Shown here piece after piece: positions 1 to 10,622 of a stretch of DNA of 64,000 bases. The notes under the pieces were generated by a model that was given only the letters and a program-made list of their open reading frames with translations, searched no databases and was not told where the DNA came from. A program made the position numbers and the translations under genes. Source of the DNA: Gilliamella sp. wkB112 (lineage in GTDB: Bacteria; Pseudomonadota; Gammaproteobacteria; Enterobacterales; Orbaceae); NCBI RefSeq assembly GCF_001690685.1, contig NZ_LZGL01000007.1, forward strand, positions 1 to 64,000, written 5' to 3'. Position 1 is the stretch's first letter. The number at the start of each line of letters is the position of its first letter.

Positions 1-77
1 CGAACTCAGAAGTGAAACGCCGTAGTGCCGATGGTAGTGTGGGTATTACCCATGTGAGAGTAGGGTGCCGCCAGACT
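1..77 (+). rRNA. rrf: 5S ribosomal RNA, 3' part
   Basis: The first ~77 bases match the 3' two-thirds of a gammaproteobacterial 5S rRNA, including the segments CGAACTCAGAAGTGAAACGC, CGCCGATGGTAGTGTGGG and GAGAGTAGGG close to the 3' end. The 5' ~43 bases lie before the window. A strong terminator follows at once, so this is the last gene of an rrn operon. The exact 3' end is estimated by alignment from memory with E. coli 5S and may be off by a base or two. Confidence 0.95.
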
Positions 78-91
78 AATAAATAAGTGAG

Positions 92-119
92 AGCCCAGCT
101 GTGATGCTGGGCTTTTTTG
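92..119 (+). terminator. Rho-independent terminator of the rrn operon
   Basis: AGCCCAGC and GCTGGGCT form an 8-bp GC-rich stem with a 6-base loop, followed by TTTTTTG. It lies about 15 bases after the 5S rRNA. The 270 bases from here to the next gene are AT-rich and hold no other feature I can support. Confidence 0.93.
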
Positions 120-391
120 TTTTTGCTTTTTAAATAATTACAGCAAGCTATTCGTTTATTTGTACCTCATAGATTATTTATAGCTTGTGGATAAGATCTT
201 TAGTGATTTTTGCTAAAAAAGTAACATATTGTAATAACCAATATTATTGCTGTCATCGAATTATCTCAAAATAAATAGAATATAGTAGATTTATTGATAT
301 ATTTGCTGGTTTAATATCATTTTTCTATTTATTTATTGCTGTATGTATGAAACAATTCAGATATATAAGAATTAATTTTTTGAGGTAGTCA

Positions 392-964
392 GTGATCGAT
401 AATGATGGCTACCGTCCAAATGTAGGAATAGTTATTTGTAACAGGTATGGTCAAGTGCTTTGGGCTCGTCGCTTTGGGCAAAATTCTTGGCAATTTCCTC
501 AGGGCGGGATAAAATTGAACGAAACTCCTGAGCAAGCAATGTTTCGTGAATTGAATGAAGAGGTAGGATTATTACCAAAAGATGTTAAGATTTTATCGGT
601 TACCAATGGATGGTTACGATATAAATTACCTAAAAGAATGATTCGTTGGGAAAATCAGCCTGTTTGTATTGGTCAAAAGCAAAAATGGTTTTTACTAGAA
701 TTAATCTCTAATACATCGGTAATTAATCTAAATGTTTCACCGACTCCTGAATTTGATGATTGGAAATGGGTGAATTATTGGTACCCAATTAGGCAAGTGA
801 TTGCCTTTAAACGTGATGTCTATCGAAAAGCCATGAAAGAATTTTCATCGTCAGTATTTACTATACAGTCTGAAATAGAAGAACCAACAATAAATTCTCT
901 AAAAAAGAAACGTTTTAATTTCTTTGCTCATAAACGAAAAAATAAACAGCGTATTAAAAAATGA
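392..964 (+). CDS. rppH: RNA pyrophosphohydrolase RppH (Nudix)
   Basis: RppH removes pyrophosphate from the 5' triphosphate end of mRNAs and so triggers RNase E-dependent decay in the cytoplasm. The 190-aa product starts [18 protein letters not shown], as E. coli RppH does. It has a complete Nudix box at about residues 38-60 (GG, then REL-NEE-VGL). The start is GTG at 392 with GAGG at 382-385. The C-terminal ~30 residues are a Lys/Arg-rich tail, typical but poorly conserved. The stop overlaps the lgt start by 4 bases (ATGA), so rppH-lgt-thyA are translationally coupled. E. coli has ptsP between rppH and lgt; it is absent here. Confidence 0.96.
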   Translation: MIDNDGYRPNVGIVICNRYGQVLWARRFGQNSWQFPQGGIKLNETPEQAMFRELNEEVGLLPKDVKILSVTNGWLRYKLPKRMIRWENQPVCIGQKQKWFLLELISNTSVINLNVSPTPEFDDWKWVNYWYPIRQVIAFKRDVYRKAMKEFSSSVFTIQSEIEEPTINSLKKKRFNFFAHKRKNKQRIKK

Positions 965-1830
965 ATCAATATTTACAATTTCCTAATTTCGATCCTATAG
1001 CTTTTTCAATTGGCCCTATTTCTCTGCATTGGTATGGGGCAATGTATTTATTTGGCGTATTAGGAGCCCTCTATTTAGCCAAACGTCGAGCTAAGAAACC
1101 AAACAGTCAGTGGACCGCATTACAAGTTGAAAACTTACTTTTTTGGGGATTTTTAGGCCTTTTTATTGGAGGTCGCCTAGGTTATATTTTATTTTATAAT
1201 TTTGATGCTTTTATTCAAGATCCTGTAATTTTATTTAGAGTTTGGGAAGGTGGAATGTCTTTTCACGGGGGATTGATAGGAGCATTATGTGTGATTGCGA
1301 TATTTGCTAAAAAAACTCATAAAACTTTTATGCAAGTAGCTGACTTTGTTGCTCCGCTTGTCCCTATTGGATTAATGTTTGGGCGATTTGGTAATTTTAT
1401 TAATGGCGAACTTTGGGGAAGAGTAACTCATTCATCAATTGGTATGTTATTTCCTACTTCTTCTCATGCAGATTTTATGTTTGTACAAACACATCCAGAG
1501 TGGTTTACCCTATATTCACAACTTAATGGCATTTTACCAAGGCATCCATCACAAATTTATGAAATGGTCTTTGAAGGAATTGTTTTATTTATTATTCTGA
1601 ATCTGTTTATTCGTAAACCAAGGCCAACAGGTGCCGTTTCTGGGCTATTCCTATTTTGTTATGGTTTATTTAGATTTATTATTGAATTTTTTAGACAGCC
1701 AGATGAACAGCTAGGATTATTTTTAAATATCATTAGCATGGGGCAGATTTTATGCCTACCAATGATAATTTTTGGTATTTTAATTATTTTATACGCATAT
1801 CAAACTAATCAAAAAACGAGACAATTATGA
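961..1830 (+). CDS. lgt: Prolipoprotein diacylglyceryl transferase
   Basis: Lgt transfers diacylglycerol from phosphatidylglycerol to the lipobox cysteine of prolipoproteins in the inner membrane, the first step of lipoprotein maturation. The 289-aa polytopic protein has the HGG segment ([12 protein letters not shown]) and the Lgt signature [14 protein letters not shown] with its essential arginine. Length matches the family. It overlaps rppH and thyA by 4 bases each. Substrates in this window include LpoA and probably the phosphatase near 55.5 kb. Confidence 0.97.
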   Translation: MNQYLQFPNFDPIAFSIGPISLHWYGAMYLFGVLGALYLAKRRAKKPNSQWTALQVENLLFWGFLGLFIGGRLGYILFYNFDAFIQDPVILFRVWEGGMSFHGGLIGALCVIAIFAKKTHKTFMQVADFVAPLVPIGLMFGRFGNFINGELWGRVTHSSIGMLFPTSSHADFMFVQTHPEWFTLYSQLNGILPRHPSQIYEMVFEGIVLFIILNLFIRKPRPTGAVSGLFLFCYGLFRFIIEFFRQPDEQLGLFLNIISMGQILCLPMIIFGILIILYAYQTNQKTRQL

Positions 1831-2621
1831 AACAATATTTAGCGCTGATGCAAAAAATTCTGGATGAAGGAGTGCCTAAATCCGATCGTACTGGAACTGG
1901 AACGCTATCTATTTTTGGTCATCAAATGCGATTCAATTTGCAAGACGGCTTTCCATTAGTTACTACCAAAAAATGCCATTTACGTTCAATTATTCATGAA
2001 CTTCTTTGGTTTTTAAAAGGTGATACAAATGTAAAGTACTTACAAGATAATAAAGTCAGTATTTGGGATGAATGGGCAGATGATAACGGAGATTTGGGTC
2101 CGGTTTACGGTAAACAATGGCGAGCTTGGGGCGCTGCAGATGGCCGGCAAATAGATCAAATTTCACAAGTAATTTCGCAAATTAAAAATGACCCTGATTC
2201 AAGGCGAATGATTGTCTCTGCTTGGAATGTTGGTGAACTTGATCAAATGGCATTAGCACCGTGCCATGCTTTTTTCCAATTTTATGTCGCACAAGGAAAA
2301 CTATCCTGTCAATTGTATCAACGTTCGTGTGATGTATTTTTAGGATTACCGTTTAATATAGCTAGTTATTCTTTATTGGTTCATATGATAGCTCAACAAT
2401 GTGATTTGACTGTGGGGGATTTTGTTTGGACTGGTGGCGATACTCACTTGTATTCAAATCATATGGAGCAGACCCATCTACAATTAAGTCGTCAACCAAA
2501 AGCATTGCCAAAACTTAAAATAAAACGTAAACCACCAACAATTTTTGACTATGAATTTGAAGATTTTGAAATTGTTGATTACGATCCTTACCCGGCAATT
2601 AAAGCACCAGTAGCAATTTAA
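1827..2621 (+). CDS. thyA: Thymidylate synthase
   Basis: ThyA converts dUMP to dTMP using methylenetetrahydrofolate. The 264-aa length is identical to E. coli ThyA. The catalytic cysteine lies in [12 protein letters not shown] (about residue 146). The dUMP-binding stretch [20 protein letters not shown] and the C-terminus ending in APVAI are present. Translation is coupled to lgt through an ATGA overlap, and the gene closes the operon before the terminator at 2694-2723. Confidence 0.98.
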   Translation: MKQYLALMQKILDEGVPKSDRTGTGTLSIFGHQMRFNLQDGFPLVTTKKCHLRSIIHELLWFLKGDTNVKYLQDNKVSIWDEWADDNGDLGPVYGKQWRAWGAADGRQIDQISQVISQIKNDPDSRRMIVSAWNVGELDQMALAPCHAFFQFYVAQGKLSCQLYQRSCDVFLGLPFNIASYSLLVHMIAQQCDLTVGDFVWTGGDTHLYSNHMEQTHLQLSRQPKALPKLKIKRKPPTIFDYEFEDFEIVDYDPYPAIKAPVAI

Positions 2622-2624
2622 TCT

Positions 2625-2659
2625 TTGTAAAAATGTTTCAGGTTTGCTATACGTTTGAG
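2625..2659 (-). repeat. 35-bp three-copy motif, copy 1
   Basis: On the minus strand this reads CTCAAACGT, 8 bases, CCTGAAAC, then ATTTTTACAA. The same arrangement with identical spacing occurs at 23630-23664 and 40011-40045 on the plus strand. This copy starts 3 bases after the thyA stop codon and precedes its terminator. No minus-strand gene lies downstream, which argues against a simple promoter here. Function unknown. Confidence 0.6.
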
Positions 2660-2693
2660 TATGTAATTCTGATACGGCTATATTCTAGATTAT

Positions 2694-2723
2694 AAAAAGG
2701 TTGGTTATACCAACCTTTTTTGT
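2694..2723 (+). terminator. Terminator after thyA
   Basis: AAAAAGGTTGGT and ACCAACCTTTTT make a perfect 12-bp stem with a 3-base loop; the T-run is on the 3' arm. It ends the rppH-lgt-thyA operon. Confidence 0.9.
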
Positions 2724-2859
2724 TTATGAATTCTTTATTTTGTTACCGCAGAAGTTTCACCGGATGTAATTGTGACTAACTCGCTGGTTATTTTTGCCCA
2801 TTAAATCAAGATATAGTATATAATAACTAACTTTGTTTAAGTAATTACCTAATTTTAAT

Positions 2860-3810
2860 ATGAGTCAAAATCAGGAAATATACCCAGTATTCACTAAGCG
2901 TTTATTACATCCACGTTATTGGTTAACTTGGCTAGGTCTAGGCATTTTATATCTAATTGTTTTATTACCTTATCCAATTATTTATCAATTAGGAAAGAGT
3001 TTAGGATTGCTTTCTATGAAGTTAATTGGTAAACGCAAAGAAACAGCAACTCAAAATCTTCAATTATGTTTTCCTGAAAAGTCAAAGCAAGAAAGAGATT
3101 TAATGTTACGAGATAATTTCATTTCAACTGGTTTAGCCATCTTTGAAACTGGTATTGCTTGGTTTTGGTCGGATAAACGACTAGCTAAACATTCTTCTAT
3201 TATTGGTGATGCATACATAACTCAAATTCAACAATCTGGTAAAGGTGTATTACTTATTGGTATTCATTTTTTAACTTTAGAGTTAGGTGCACGTATTTTA
3301 GGGATGAGTCATCCCGGTGTAGGTGTTTATCGACCTAATGATAATCCGGTTATGGATTATATTCAGCTTAAAGGAAGATTGAAATCAAATAAATATATGC
3401 TCGATCGACATAATACTAAAGGAATGATTCGGGCATTAAAAAATGGTGAATTATTGTGGTATGCACCAGATCATGATTATGGACCTAAGAATAGTGTATT
3501 TGCCCCACTTTTTGCGGTCGAAAAAGCCGCAACTACTATCGGTACACGTATACTGGTTAAACTTGGTCAACCAGCTATTATTCCATTTACACCAAAGCGG
3601 GAAAAAAATGGTCACTATACTGTTTATGTTTCATCCGAACTAAAAGGTTATCCTATGGATGATGATGTACTAGCGGCAACATTTATGAACAGAGCAATAG
3701 AAAATGAGATTTTAAAAGCACCTGAACAATATATGTGGTTACATAGGCGTTTTAAAACCCGACCTAAAGGTGAATCACCTTTGTATACTAATAGTGTGCA
3801 ATCAGATTAA
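2860..3810 (+). CDS. lpxL: Lipid A lauroyl acyltransferase LpxL
   Basis: LpxL adds a lauroyl chain from acyl-ACP to Kdo2-lipid IVA at the inner-membrane cytoplasmic face, a late step of lipid A synthesis. The 316-aa protein has the LPLAT HX4E motif GIHFLTLE (H136, E141), one N-terminal membrane anchor (about residues 23-43), the conserved YAPDHDYGPKNSVFAPLFAV block and the MWLHRRFKTRP tail. These blocks match LpxL closely; the paralogue LpxP is the main alternative. It is monocistronic, with its own upstream region after the thyA terminator. Confidence 0.93.
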   Translation: MSQNQEIYPVFTKRLLHPRYWLTWLGLGILYLIVLLPYPIIYQLGKSLGLLSMKLIGKRKETATQNLQLCFPEKSKQERDLMLRDNFISTGLAIFETGIAWFWSDKRLAKHSSIIGDAYITQIQQSGKGVLLIGIHFLTLELGARILGMSHPGVGVYRPNDNPVMDYIQLKGRLKSNKYMLDRHNTKGMIRALKNGELLWYAPDHDYGPKNSVFAPLFAVEKAATTIGTRILVKLGQPAIIPFTPKREKNGHYTVYVSSELKGYPMDDDVLAATFMNRAIENEILKAPEQYMWLHRRFKTRPKGESPLYTNSVQSD

Positions 3811-3857
3811 TATGAATTTTATTTATAGGATTGGTTTAACCAGTTAAATATACAAGT

Positions 3858-4940
3858 ATGCAAAAACTTAATAAAATTATTTTGTACTGCCGTTCAGGAT
3901 TTGAAAAAGAATGTGCTGCTGAGATCACAGATAAAGCTTCACAACAAGAGATATACGGCTTTGCTAAAGTTAATGAAAAAAGTGGTTATGTAATTTTTGA
4001 ATGTTATCAAGATAACAATGCTGAAATATTAGTGAAAACTCTTTCTTTCCGAACACTTATTTTTGCTCGCCAAATGTTTGTTGCTGGTGATTTATTATCT
4101 AATTTACCAGCTAATGATAGGATAACTCCAATTGTTGAAACCTTATCAGGCTGCATTGATAAAGCTGGTGATCTACGAGTTGAAGTTGCCGATACAAATG
4201 AAGGCAAAGATCTTGCTAGTTTTTGTCGTAAATTTACTGTCCCTCTAAGACAAGCATTACGAAATAAACGTTTGTTATTGAAAGTAACTAATCCTTCTCG
4301 TCCTGTTATTCATATTTTCTTTATAAGTAGTAATTGTTGTTATGCTGGTTATTCTTATAGTCAAAATAACTCACCTTTTTATATGGGAATACCGAGGTTA
4401 AGATTTCCATCGGATGCACCAAGCCGTTCCACACTAAAATTAGAAGAAGCTTTTCATATTTTTATTCCTTACGAAGAATGGGAAGAAAGACTACACGGAG
4501 GGCTAAATGCTGTTGATTTGGGGGCTTGTCCAGGTGGCTGGACTTATCAATTGGTGAAACGTAGTATGATGGTTTATGCTATCGATAATGGTCCCATGGA
4601 TGAAAAATTAATGGCAACAGGACAGGTTAAACATTATCGAGAAGATGGCTTCAAATTTACGCCTAAAAAGCATAATATTTATTGGTTAGTATGTGATATG
4701 GTTGAAAAACCTGCAAAAGTAACAGAACTAATCGCTAAATGGTTAATTAATGGTTGGTGTCGAGAAACGATTTTTAATCTTAAGTTACCAATGAAAAAAC
4801 GCTATGAAGAAGTAAAAAATAATTTACAATTACTTAAAAAAGAACTAAATAATAAACAAATTAATGTACAAATTCAGGCTAAACAGCTTTATCATGATCG
4901 AGAAGAAATTACGGTTCATGTACAACGAATTTGGGGTTAA
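3858..4940 (+). CDS. rlmM: 23S rRNA 2'-O-methyltransferase RlmM (C2498)
   Basis: RlmM methylates the ribose of C2498 in the 23S rRNA peptidyl-transferase region before subunit assembly. The 360-aa protein has an N-terminal THUMP-like part and a C-terminal class I methyltransferase. The SAM-binding motif is [16 protein letters not shown] (around residue 220), and the catalytic lysine region is [14 protein letters not shown]. Length and full-length similarity match E. coli RlmM. It starts 47 bases after lpxL on the same strand. Confidence 0.94.
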   Translation: MQKLNKIILYCRSGFEKECAAEITDKASQQEIYGFAKVNEKSGYVIFECYQDNNAEILVKTLSFRTLIFARQMFVAGDLLSNLPANDRITPIVETLSGCIDKAGDLRVEVADTNEGKDLASFCRKFTVPLRQALRNKRLLLKVTNPSRPVIHIFFISSNCCYAGYSYSQNNSPFYMGIPRLRFPSDAPSRSTLKLEEAFHIFIPYEEWEERLHGGLNAVDLGACPGGWTYQLVKRSMMVYAIDNGPMDEKLMATGQVKHYREDGFKFTPKKHNIYWLVCDMVEKPAKVTELIAKWLINGWCRETIFNLKLPMKKRYEEVKNNLQLLKKELNNKQINVQIQAKQLYHDREEITVHVQRIWG

Positions 4941-4960
4941 CAATTTACAAGAGAATAGGT

Positions 4961-6820
4961 ATGAATCTAAAACAGTCCATTTATAGTATGCTGCTATTAG
5001 CATTATTTACATTTTTGGTAGGATGTAATGCCAAAATGTCTAAAAAAGTTTTTGATTATGATGATACTAAAGGTGCTAGTTATTATCTAACACAAGTAGA
5101 TTCAAGTTCAGGTCAAACTAAAATAAATTGGCAATTATTGGCAGTTCGTGCTTTAGTTAAAGAAAATAAATTTGCTCAAGCTAATAGCATATTATCAAGT
5201 TTGCCATCTGGACTTAGTATTGAACAACAACAAGAAAAGTTATTATCACAAGCAGAAATTGCCGTAAAAACAGGTAAGTCAGTTAATCTGAACGAAATAT
5301 TAATACCAAGCTTATCTAATTCACAATTATATCGTTATTATGAGATTAAATTAAGTTTAGATGGTAAAAATAAACGAATTAATGATCAAGCTCATGATTA
5401 TATTGAGCTAGGAAAATACGCCACAGGAAATCAAGAAAAACAAGTAATCAATGCTAGTTGGAGTTTTTTTAGTAAATTAAATCCAAGTCAAATAAGTACG
5501 ATTATAGTTTATGATAATGAAACAATATTGCAAGGTTGGATTGATTTAAGTTATGCATTTCAAAACAACAGTAAAGCAATAGCTAAACAAGAAGATGATA
5601 CTCCAGAAATCATTGCAGAAAAAACTAAAAAGCAAAAAGAATCATTGAAACAAATTGCTAATGATTGGTTAAGGCAACATCCTGATCATCCGGCTAAAGC
5701 AATTATTCCTTTATTAACAGGAGAACAAACACTTTCTATTGATAGTGCTAACGCTAAAAAAGTAGCATTATTATTACCTTTAAATGGTTCTTCTCGTATA
5801 TTTGGTGAAACTATTCGACAAGGATATAGTGATGCAATTAAATTTTTCCCACAAGAACCACAACAGAATTTATTAGTGCTTGATACTACTACATCTTCAC
5901 TTGAATCCCTTATCCAGCAAGCGCAAGAGCAAAACGTTGAACTGATTGTTGGACCTTTGTTAAAAGAAGAAGTAATTAAAATAAAACAGTTAGCGCCAAC
6001 TATTCCGGTCTTGGCTTTGAATAAAGTTGATGATAATAGTTCTACAACCAATAAGATGTGTTATTTTGCATTGTCACCAGAAGATGAAGCTAAAGATGCT
6101 GCTGACCATATTTATGCACAAAATAAACAGTCCCCTTTATTATTAGTTCCTCAAAATGATTTAGGACAGCGTGTAGCCCAAAGCTTTGCTAAACAATGGT
6201 CAAAACTATCATCCAATACTTCTAGAGCCTATGTACAATATTTTGGAAATACTAAAACTTTAAGTGCTAATATGAATCGAAATGTAGGTATTAGTCTCAC
6301 TGGTGCTCCTATTTTTATAGATTCAGAGCCAACTTTATATTCTGGATTAGGAGGAATTGGTTTTGATGCCATTTATATTTATTCATCATATGATGAGCTT
6401 ACGTTAATAAAACCTATGCTTGATATGGGGGCAAGTAAAGCTGGCGGCAGTTCATTATCAGCAACCATGATTTATTCAAGTTCAAAAAGTCATGTAGCCC
6501 ATGCTTCAACTGATTTTTATTATGATATGAATCATACCGAATATGCTGATATTCCGATGATCGCCAATCGGTCAAGTTACACCGTTACTTTACCAAGTAA
6601 TATAGAAAACGATTATTCATTATTACGTTTATATGCAATGGGTATTGATGCATGGCGATTAGCTAACCGTTTTAATCAATTAGATTCAGAACAAATTGAT
6701 TTTTTAAATGGAATGACCGGAAAATTATCAACTACTGAACAGTGCAAATTAACGCGTTCACTATCATGGCAACAATATCTAAATGACTCAAGCCAACAAC
6801 CAACTCCAAAAAGTGAATAA
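4961..6820 (+). CDS. lpoA: Penicillin-binding protein activator LpoA (outer-membrane lipoprotein)
   Basis: LpoA reaches from the outer membrane to activate PBP1A in peptidoglycan synthesis. I start at ATG 4961, which gives 619 aa with a lipoprotein signal (MNLKQSIYSMLLLALFTFLVGC) and lipobox LVGC. An in-frame TTG at 4931 would add ten residues ahead of the signal and overlap rlmM. The N-terminal half is TPR-like helical. The C-terminal half is a type I periplasmic-binding-protein fold, beginning near KVALLLPLNGSSRIFGETIRQG. The order lpoA-yraN-diaA is as in E. coli. Confidence 0.93.
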   Translation: MNLKQSIYSMLLLALFTFLVGCNAKMSKKVFDYDDTKGASYYLTQVDSSSGQTKINWQLLAVRALVKENKFAQANSILSSLPSGLSIEQQQEKLLSQAEIAVKTGKSVNLNEILIPSLSNSQLYRYYEIKLSLDGKNKRINDQAHDYIELGKYATGNQEKQVINASWSFFSKLNPSQISTIIVYDNETILQGWIDLSYAFQNNSKAIAKQEDDTPEIIAEKTKKQKESLKQIANDWLRQHPDHPAKAIIPLLTGEQTLSIDSANAKKVALLLPLNGSSRIFGETIRQGYSDAIKFFPQEPQQNLLVLDTTTSSLESLIQQAQEQNVELIVGPLLKEEVIKIKQLAPTIPVLALNKVDDNSSTTNKMCYFALSPEDEAKDAADHIYAQNKQSPLLLVPQNDLGQRVAQSFAKQWSKLSSNTSRAYVQYFGNTKTLSANMNRNVGISLTGAPIFIDSEPTLYSGLGGIGFDAIYIYSSYDELTLIKPMLDMGASKAGGSSLSATMIYSSSKSHVAHASTDFYYDMNHTEYADIPMIANRSSYTVTLPSNIENDYSLLRLYAMGIDAWRLANRFNQLDSEQIDFLNGMTGKLSTTEQCKLTRSLSWQQYLNDSSQQPTPKSE

Positions 6821-7157
6821 TAAAAAAATTGGTGATCATTATGAAAATATTGCTCGCCAATTTTTAATTAAACAAGGTCTTATCTTATTGTCACATAATA
6901 GCCACTATCGCATAGGCGAAATAGATTTAATTATGCGAGATGAAGAATGTATTGTTTTTATAGAAGTTCGTTACCGTAAAAATGCTAATTTTGGTCCTGC
7001 TGAAATCACAGTTACACCAAACAAACAAAGTAAAATTAAACAAGCCGCCCAGTTTTGGATGTTGTCGCAAAATTTAAATATTGAAGAAACTGAGTTTAGA
7101 TTTGATGTTTTTGCTATTACTGGTAAAAAACAACAATGGATTATTAATGCGTTTTAA
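6783..7157 (+). CDS. yraN: UPF0102 (YraN) family nuclease-like protein
   Basis: YraN is a conserved 124-aa protein with a restriction-endonuclease-like fold; its cellular role is not established. The motif pair GEIDLIMRDEECIVFIEVRYR supplies the D...ExK-like site, although the last position is Arg rather than Lys. The start ATG 6783 overlaps lpoA by 38 bases in another frame. The N-terminal KIGDHYENIARQFLIKQG matches the family. The next gene is diaA, as in E. coli. Confidence 0.88.
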   Translation: MTQANNQLQKVNNKKIGDHYENIARQFLIKQGLILLSHNSHYRIGEIDLIMRDEECIVFIEVRYRKNANFGPAEITVTPNKQSKIKQAAQFWMLSQNLNIEETEFRFDVFAITGKKQQWIINAF

Positions 7158-7174
7158 TATATTAGGTGAAAAAC

Positions 7175-7753
7175 GTGCAAGATTTAATTAAAAATTATTT
7201 TACAGAAAGTATTCAAACTCAAATTGTTATGGCTGAATCGTTAGGTGGGTCGATTGAAAAAGCAGCTAGAATTATTGTAGAAGGTTTGCTTAGTGGTAAT
7301 AAAATTATGAGTTGTGGTAATGGAGCTTCTGCCGCCAATGTTCAAAGTTTTACATCCCGATTAATCACAAGTATTGAAATAGAAAGGCCTAGCATACCAG
7401 CAATAGCATTAGTTGCTGATAATGTTTTATTAAGTGCTATTGTTAATCATGAAGAAATTTATGCCCGCCAAATCCAAGCATTAGGTCAACAAGGGGATGT
7501 ATTAATTGTATCGACATGTCAAGGTAAAAGCCGTTCGATTATTAGAGCTGTTCAAGAAGCTGTAATTAAAGATATGAAAATTGTGGCATTAACCGCCTTT
7601 GATGGTGGAGAAGTTATTGGCTTATTAGGGCAAAATGATATAGAAATTAGGGTTCCATCTGATAAAAAGGTCATGGCTTACGAAATGCATGCCATGATTT
7701 TAAACTGTCTATGCCAATTAATTGAAAATACATTATTTATTCATGCAGAATAA
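7175..7753 (+). CDS. diaA: DnaA initiator-associating protein DiaA (SIS domain)
   Basis: DiaA is a tetrameric SIS-domain protein that binds DnaA and promotes timely initiation at oriC. The family is related to phosphoheptose isomerase GmhA. I start at GTG 7175 (MQDLIKNYFTESIQTQI), 6 bases after AGGTG and matching the E. coli N-terminus; a GTG at 7166 overlaps the ribosome-binding site. The sequence carries the SIS signature CGNGASAANVQSFTSRL and ERPSIPAIAL. GmhA is an alternative, but the gene context (lpoA-yraN-diaA) supports DiaA. Confidence 0.9.
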   Translation: MQDLIKNYFTESIQTQIVMAESLGGSIEKAARIIVEGLLSGNKIMSCGNGASAANVQSFTSRLITSIEIERPSIPAIALVADNVLLSAIVNHEEIYARQIQALGQQGDVLIVSTCQGKSRSIIRAVQEAVIKDMKIVALTAFDGGEVIGLLGQNDIEIRVPSDKKVMAYEMHAMILNCLCQLIENTLFIHAE

Positions 7754-7797
7754 GTTAAAATAAAAACAGTTTAGTTCTGCAATAATAACTATTTTTA

Positions 7798-7806
7798 TGC
7801 TATAAT
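7798..7806 (+). promoter_or_regulatory. Extended -10 promoter of gyrA
   Basis: TGCTATAAT at 7798-7806 is a perfect -10 hexamer with the extended TGn element, 47 bases before the gyrA start. No strong -35 is evident 17 bases upstream, which fits an extended -10 promoter. Confidence 0.55.
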
Positions 7807-7853
7807 TATACACTGTTTTGATGACTTAAATTTATATAAGAGATCTTGGTGTT

Positions 7854-10544
7854 ATGACCGAACTAGCCAAAGAAATAACCCCCGTTAATATTGAAGATGA
7901 ATTAAAATCGTCCTACCTTGATTATGCAATGTCTGTAATTGTAGGCCGAGCTTTACCCGATGTGCGCGATGGTTTAAAACCTGTTCACCGGCGAGTTTTA
8001 TTTGCTATGCATGAGGCAGGATATGATTGGAATAAGCCTTACAGAAAATCAGCCCGTGTAGTAGGGGATGTTATAGGTAAATACCACCCGCATGGTGATT
8101 CTGCCGTTTATGATACTATTGTGCGAATGGCTCAGCCATTTTCATTACGCTATATGCTAGTTGATGGTCAAGGTAATTTTGGTTCTGTCGATGGTGATTC
8201 TGCGGCAGCTATGCGTTATACCGAAATTCGCATGCAGAAATTTGCCGATTCATTGTTAACTGATCTAGATAAAGAAACCGTTGATTTTTCACCTAACTAT
8301 GACGGATCAGAAATGATTCCTGATGTGTTACCAACACGGATTCCTAATTTGTTAATCAATGGTTCTTCTGGTATTGCTGTTGGCATGGCAACCAATATTC
8401 CACCTCACAACTTATCTGAAGTAATTAATGGTTGTTTGGCTTTTATTGAAGATGAAAATATTTCTGTCGATGGTTTGATGGAGCACATCCATGGTCCTGA
8501 TTTCCCAACTGCTGCACTAATAAATGGTCGTAAAGGGATAGAAAATGCTTATCGTACCGGACGTGGCATCATTTATATTCGTTCTAAAGCGACGATCGAG
8601 GTAGACGATCATAGCGGGCGCGAAACTATTATTGTTAATGAGATCCCATATCAGGTTAATAAGAAAAAACTAATCGAAAAAATTGCTGAATTAGTTAAAG
8701 ATAAAAAAGTTGAAGGTATTTCGGCTTTGCGTGATGAGTCTGACAAAGATGGCATGCGGATTGTTATTGAAATCAAACGAGATGCTGTTGGTGAAGTAGT
8801 ATTAAATAATCTTTTCTCACTCACGCAATTACAAGTTTCTTTCGGTATAAATATGGTGGCTTTGCACCAAGGCCAACCTAAACTGTTAAATCTTCGTGAC
8901 ATGATTGAAGCTTTTGTGCTTCATCGACGGGAAGTGGTTACTCGTAGAACTATTTATGAATTACGAAAAGCGCGTGAACGAGCCCATGTATTAGAAGGGC
9001 TAGCTATTGCTCTAGCTAATATAGATCCAATTATTGAATTAATTCGTGCTGCGGCAACGCCTGCAGAAGCAAAAAGTAAATTACTTGCTCAAGCATGGCA
9101 ACTGGGTAATGTTGCAGCTATGCTTGAAAAAGCTGGAAATGATGCGGCTCGCCCTGAAGATTTAGCACCAGAATTTGGTATTCGTGATGGGCATTACTAT
9201 CTATCTGATGCTCAAGCTCAAGCTATTTTAGAACTTCGCTTACATCGGTTAACTGGTCTTGAGCACGAAAAAATTCTTGATGAATATAAAGAATTATTAG
9301 TGCAAATTGGTGAGTTATTACGCATTTTAGCAAATCCAGAAAAACTAATGGCAGTGATTCGTGAAGAGCTTGAGGCTGTTCGCGATCAATTTCAAGATGC
9401 AAGAAGAACAGAAATAACCGCTAGTAGTGCCGATATTAATATTGAAGATCTGATTGCGCAAGAAGATGTGGTGGTTACTCTTTCTCATCAAGGTTATGTA
9501 AAATATCAACCATTATCAGACTACGAAGCACAACGTCGAGGTGGTAAAGGTAAATCGGCAACTAAAATTAAAGAAGAAGATTTTGTTGAGAAGTTACTTA
9601 TAGCTAATACGCACGATACCATTCTTTGTTTTTCTAGTCGTGGGCGCCTATATTGGATGAAAGTCTATCAATTACCAGAAGCCAGCCGTGGCTCCCGTGG
9701 TCGCCCAATCATTAATCTATTACCGTTAGAGACTGATGAACGTATAACAGCGATTTTGCCGGTTAAAGAATTTGATGATGACCATTGTGTATTCATGGCT
9801 ACTGCACAAGGTACAGTTAAAAAGACTTCGTTAATCGAATTTAGTCGGCCTCGAAGTGGTGGTATTATTGCCATTAATCTACGCGATGATGACGAATTAA
9901 TTGGCGTTGACTTAACTAATAACGAAACATCATTAATGATAGATGATGAAGATCTTAACGATGATGTCATTGTTGAAGAAACTGAAACTGAAGAAGAGTT
10001 GGCTGAAATCTCCAATACAGAAGACATCATGCTATTTTCTGCAAATGGTAAAGTTGTACGTTTCCCGGCCAATAAAGTACGTTGCATGGGAAGAACCGCA
10101 GCTGGTGTCCGAGGTATTAAACTTGATAGCGATGATAAAGTTGTTTCTCTTATTGTCCCTCGAGGTAATGGTGCAATTCTAACGGCGACTCAAAATGGTT
10201 TTGGTAAACGTACCGAACAAGAATTATATCCGACTAAATCACGTGCAACTAAAGGTGTCATTTCAATTAAAGTAAGTGAGAGAAATGGTACAGTAGTTGG
10301 TGCGGTTCAAGTAGATGAAACCGATCAAATTATGCTCATTACTGATGCTGGTACATTAGTTCGTACTCGAGTATCTGAAGTCAGTATAGTAGGTCGTAAT
10401 ACTCAAGGGGTTATGCTTATTCGCACAGCAGAAAATGAAAAAGTTGTTGGATTACAGCGAATTGCTGAAACTGAAGAAGATGAAGATACAGAATTACCAC
10501 AGAGTGATGAACCGAATGATTCAACTCCAGAGTTGGAACAATAG
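7854..10544 (+). CDS. gyrA: DNA gyrase subunit A
   Basis: GyrA cuts and rejoins DNA in the A2B2 gyrase that introduces negative supercoils. The 896-aa product has the winged-helix/tower breakage-reunion domain with catalytic Tyr122 ([10 protein letters not shown]). It also has the beta-pinwheel C-terminal domain with the GyrA box QRRGGKG and an acidic tail. The quinolone-determining region reads [17 protein letters not shown], with the wild-type Ser83 and Asp87 (E. coli numbering). An acidic insertion ([20 protein letters not shown]) sits between blades. It is monocistronic, with its own promoter and terminator. Confidence 0.98.
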   Translation: MTELAKEITPVNIEDELKSSYLDYAMSVIVGRALPDVRDGLKPVHRRVLFAMHEAGYDWNKPYRKSARVVGDVIGKYHPHGDSAVYDTIVRMAQPFSLRYMLVDGQGNFGSVDGDSAAAMRYTEIRMQKFADSLLTDLDKETVDFSPNYDGSEMIPDVLPTRIPNLLINGSSGIAVGMATNIPPHNLSEVINGCLAFIEDENISVDGLMEHIHGPDFPTAALINGRKGIENAYRTGRGIIYIRSKATIEVDDHSGRETIIVNEIPYQVNKKKLIEKIAELVKDKKVEGISALRDESDKDGMRIVIEIKRDAVGEVVLNNLFSLTQLQVSFGINMVALHQGQPKLLNLRDMIEAFVLHRREVVTRRTIYELRKARERAHVLEGLAIALANIDPIIELIRAAATPAEAKSKLLAQAWQLGNVAAMLEKAGNDAARPEDLAPEFGIRDGHYYLSDAQAQAILELRLHRLTGLEHEKILDEYKELLVQIGELLRILANPEKLMAVIREELEAVRDQFQDARRTEITASSADINIEDLIAQEDVVVTLSHQGYVKYQPLSDYEAQRRGGKGKSATKIKEEDFVEKLLIANTHDTILCFSSRGRLYWMKVYQLPEASRGSRGRPIINLLPLETDERITAILPVKEFDDDHCVFMATAQGTVKKTSLIEFSRPRSGGIIAINLRDDDELIGVDLTNNETSLMIDDEDLNDDVIVEETETEEELAEISNTEDIMLFSANGKVVRFPANKVRCMGRTAAGVRGIKLDSDDKVVSLIVPRGNGAILTATQNGFGKRTEQELYPTKSRATKGVISIKVSERNGTVVGAVQVDETDQIMLITDAGTLVRTRVSEVSIVGRNTQGVMLIRTAENEKVVGLQRIAETEEDEDTELPQSDEPNDSTPELEQ

Positions 10545-10561
10545 TTTTTAATTATCTAAAA

Positions 10562-10592
10562 GGATTAGCAAATATGGCTAATCCTTTTTTAT
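10562..10592 (+). terminator. Terminator after gyrA
   Basis: GGATTAGC and GCTAATCC form an 8-bp stem with a 7-base loop, followed by TTTTTTATT. Confidence 0.9.
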
Positions 10593-10622
10593 TATAAAAA
10601 CCTTGATAAGGAATAGTATTAA

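Noticed and set aside
3505-3520. TTTTTGCGGTCG resembling a Pasteurellaceae DNA-uptake core
   Set aside because: It is a single partial match in coding sequence; no repeated uptake sequence is seen in the window.
3443-3643. Out-of-frame open frame inside lpxL
   Set aside because: It lies wholly within a well-matched lpxL frame, has no ribosome-binding site and shows no recognisable motif.
8010-8150. Possible quinolone-resistance change in gyrA
   Set aside because: Positions equivalent to Ser83 and Asp87 are wild type ([13 protein letters not shown]).
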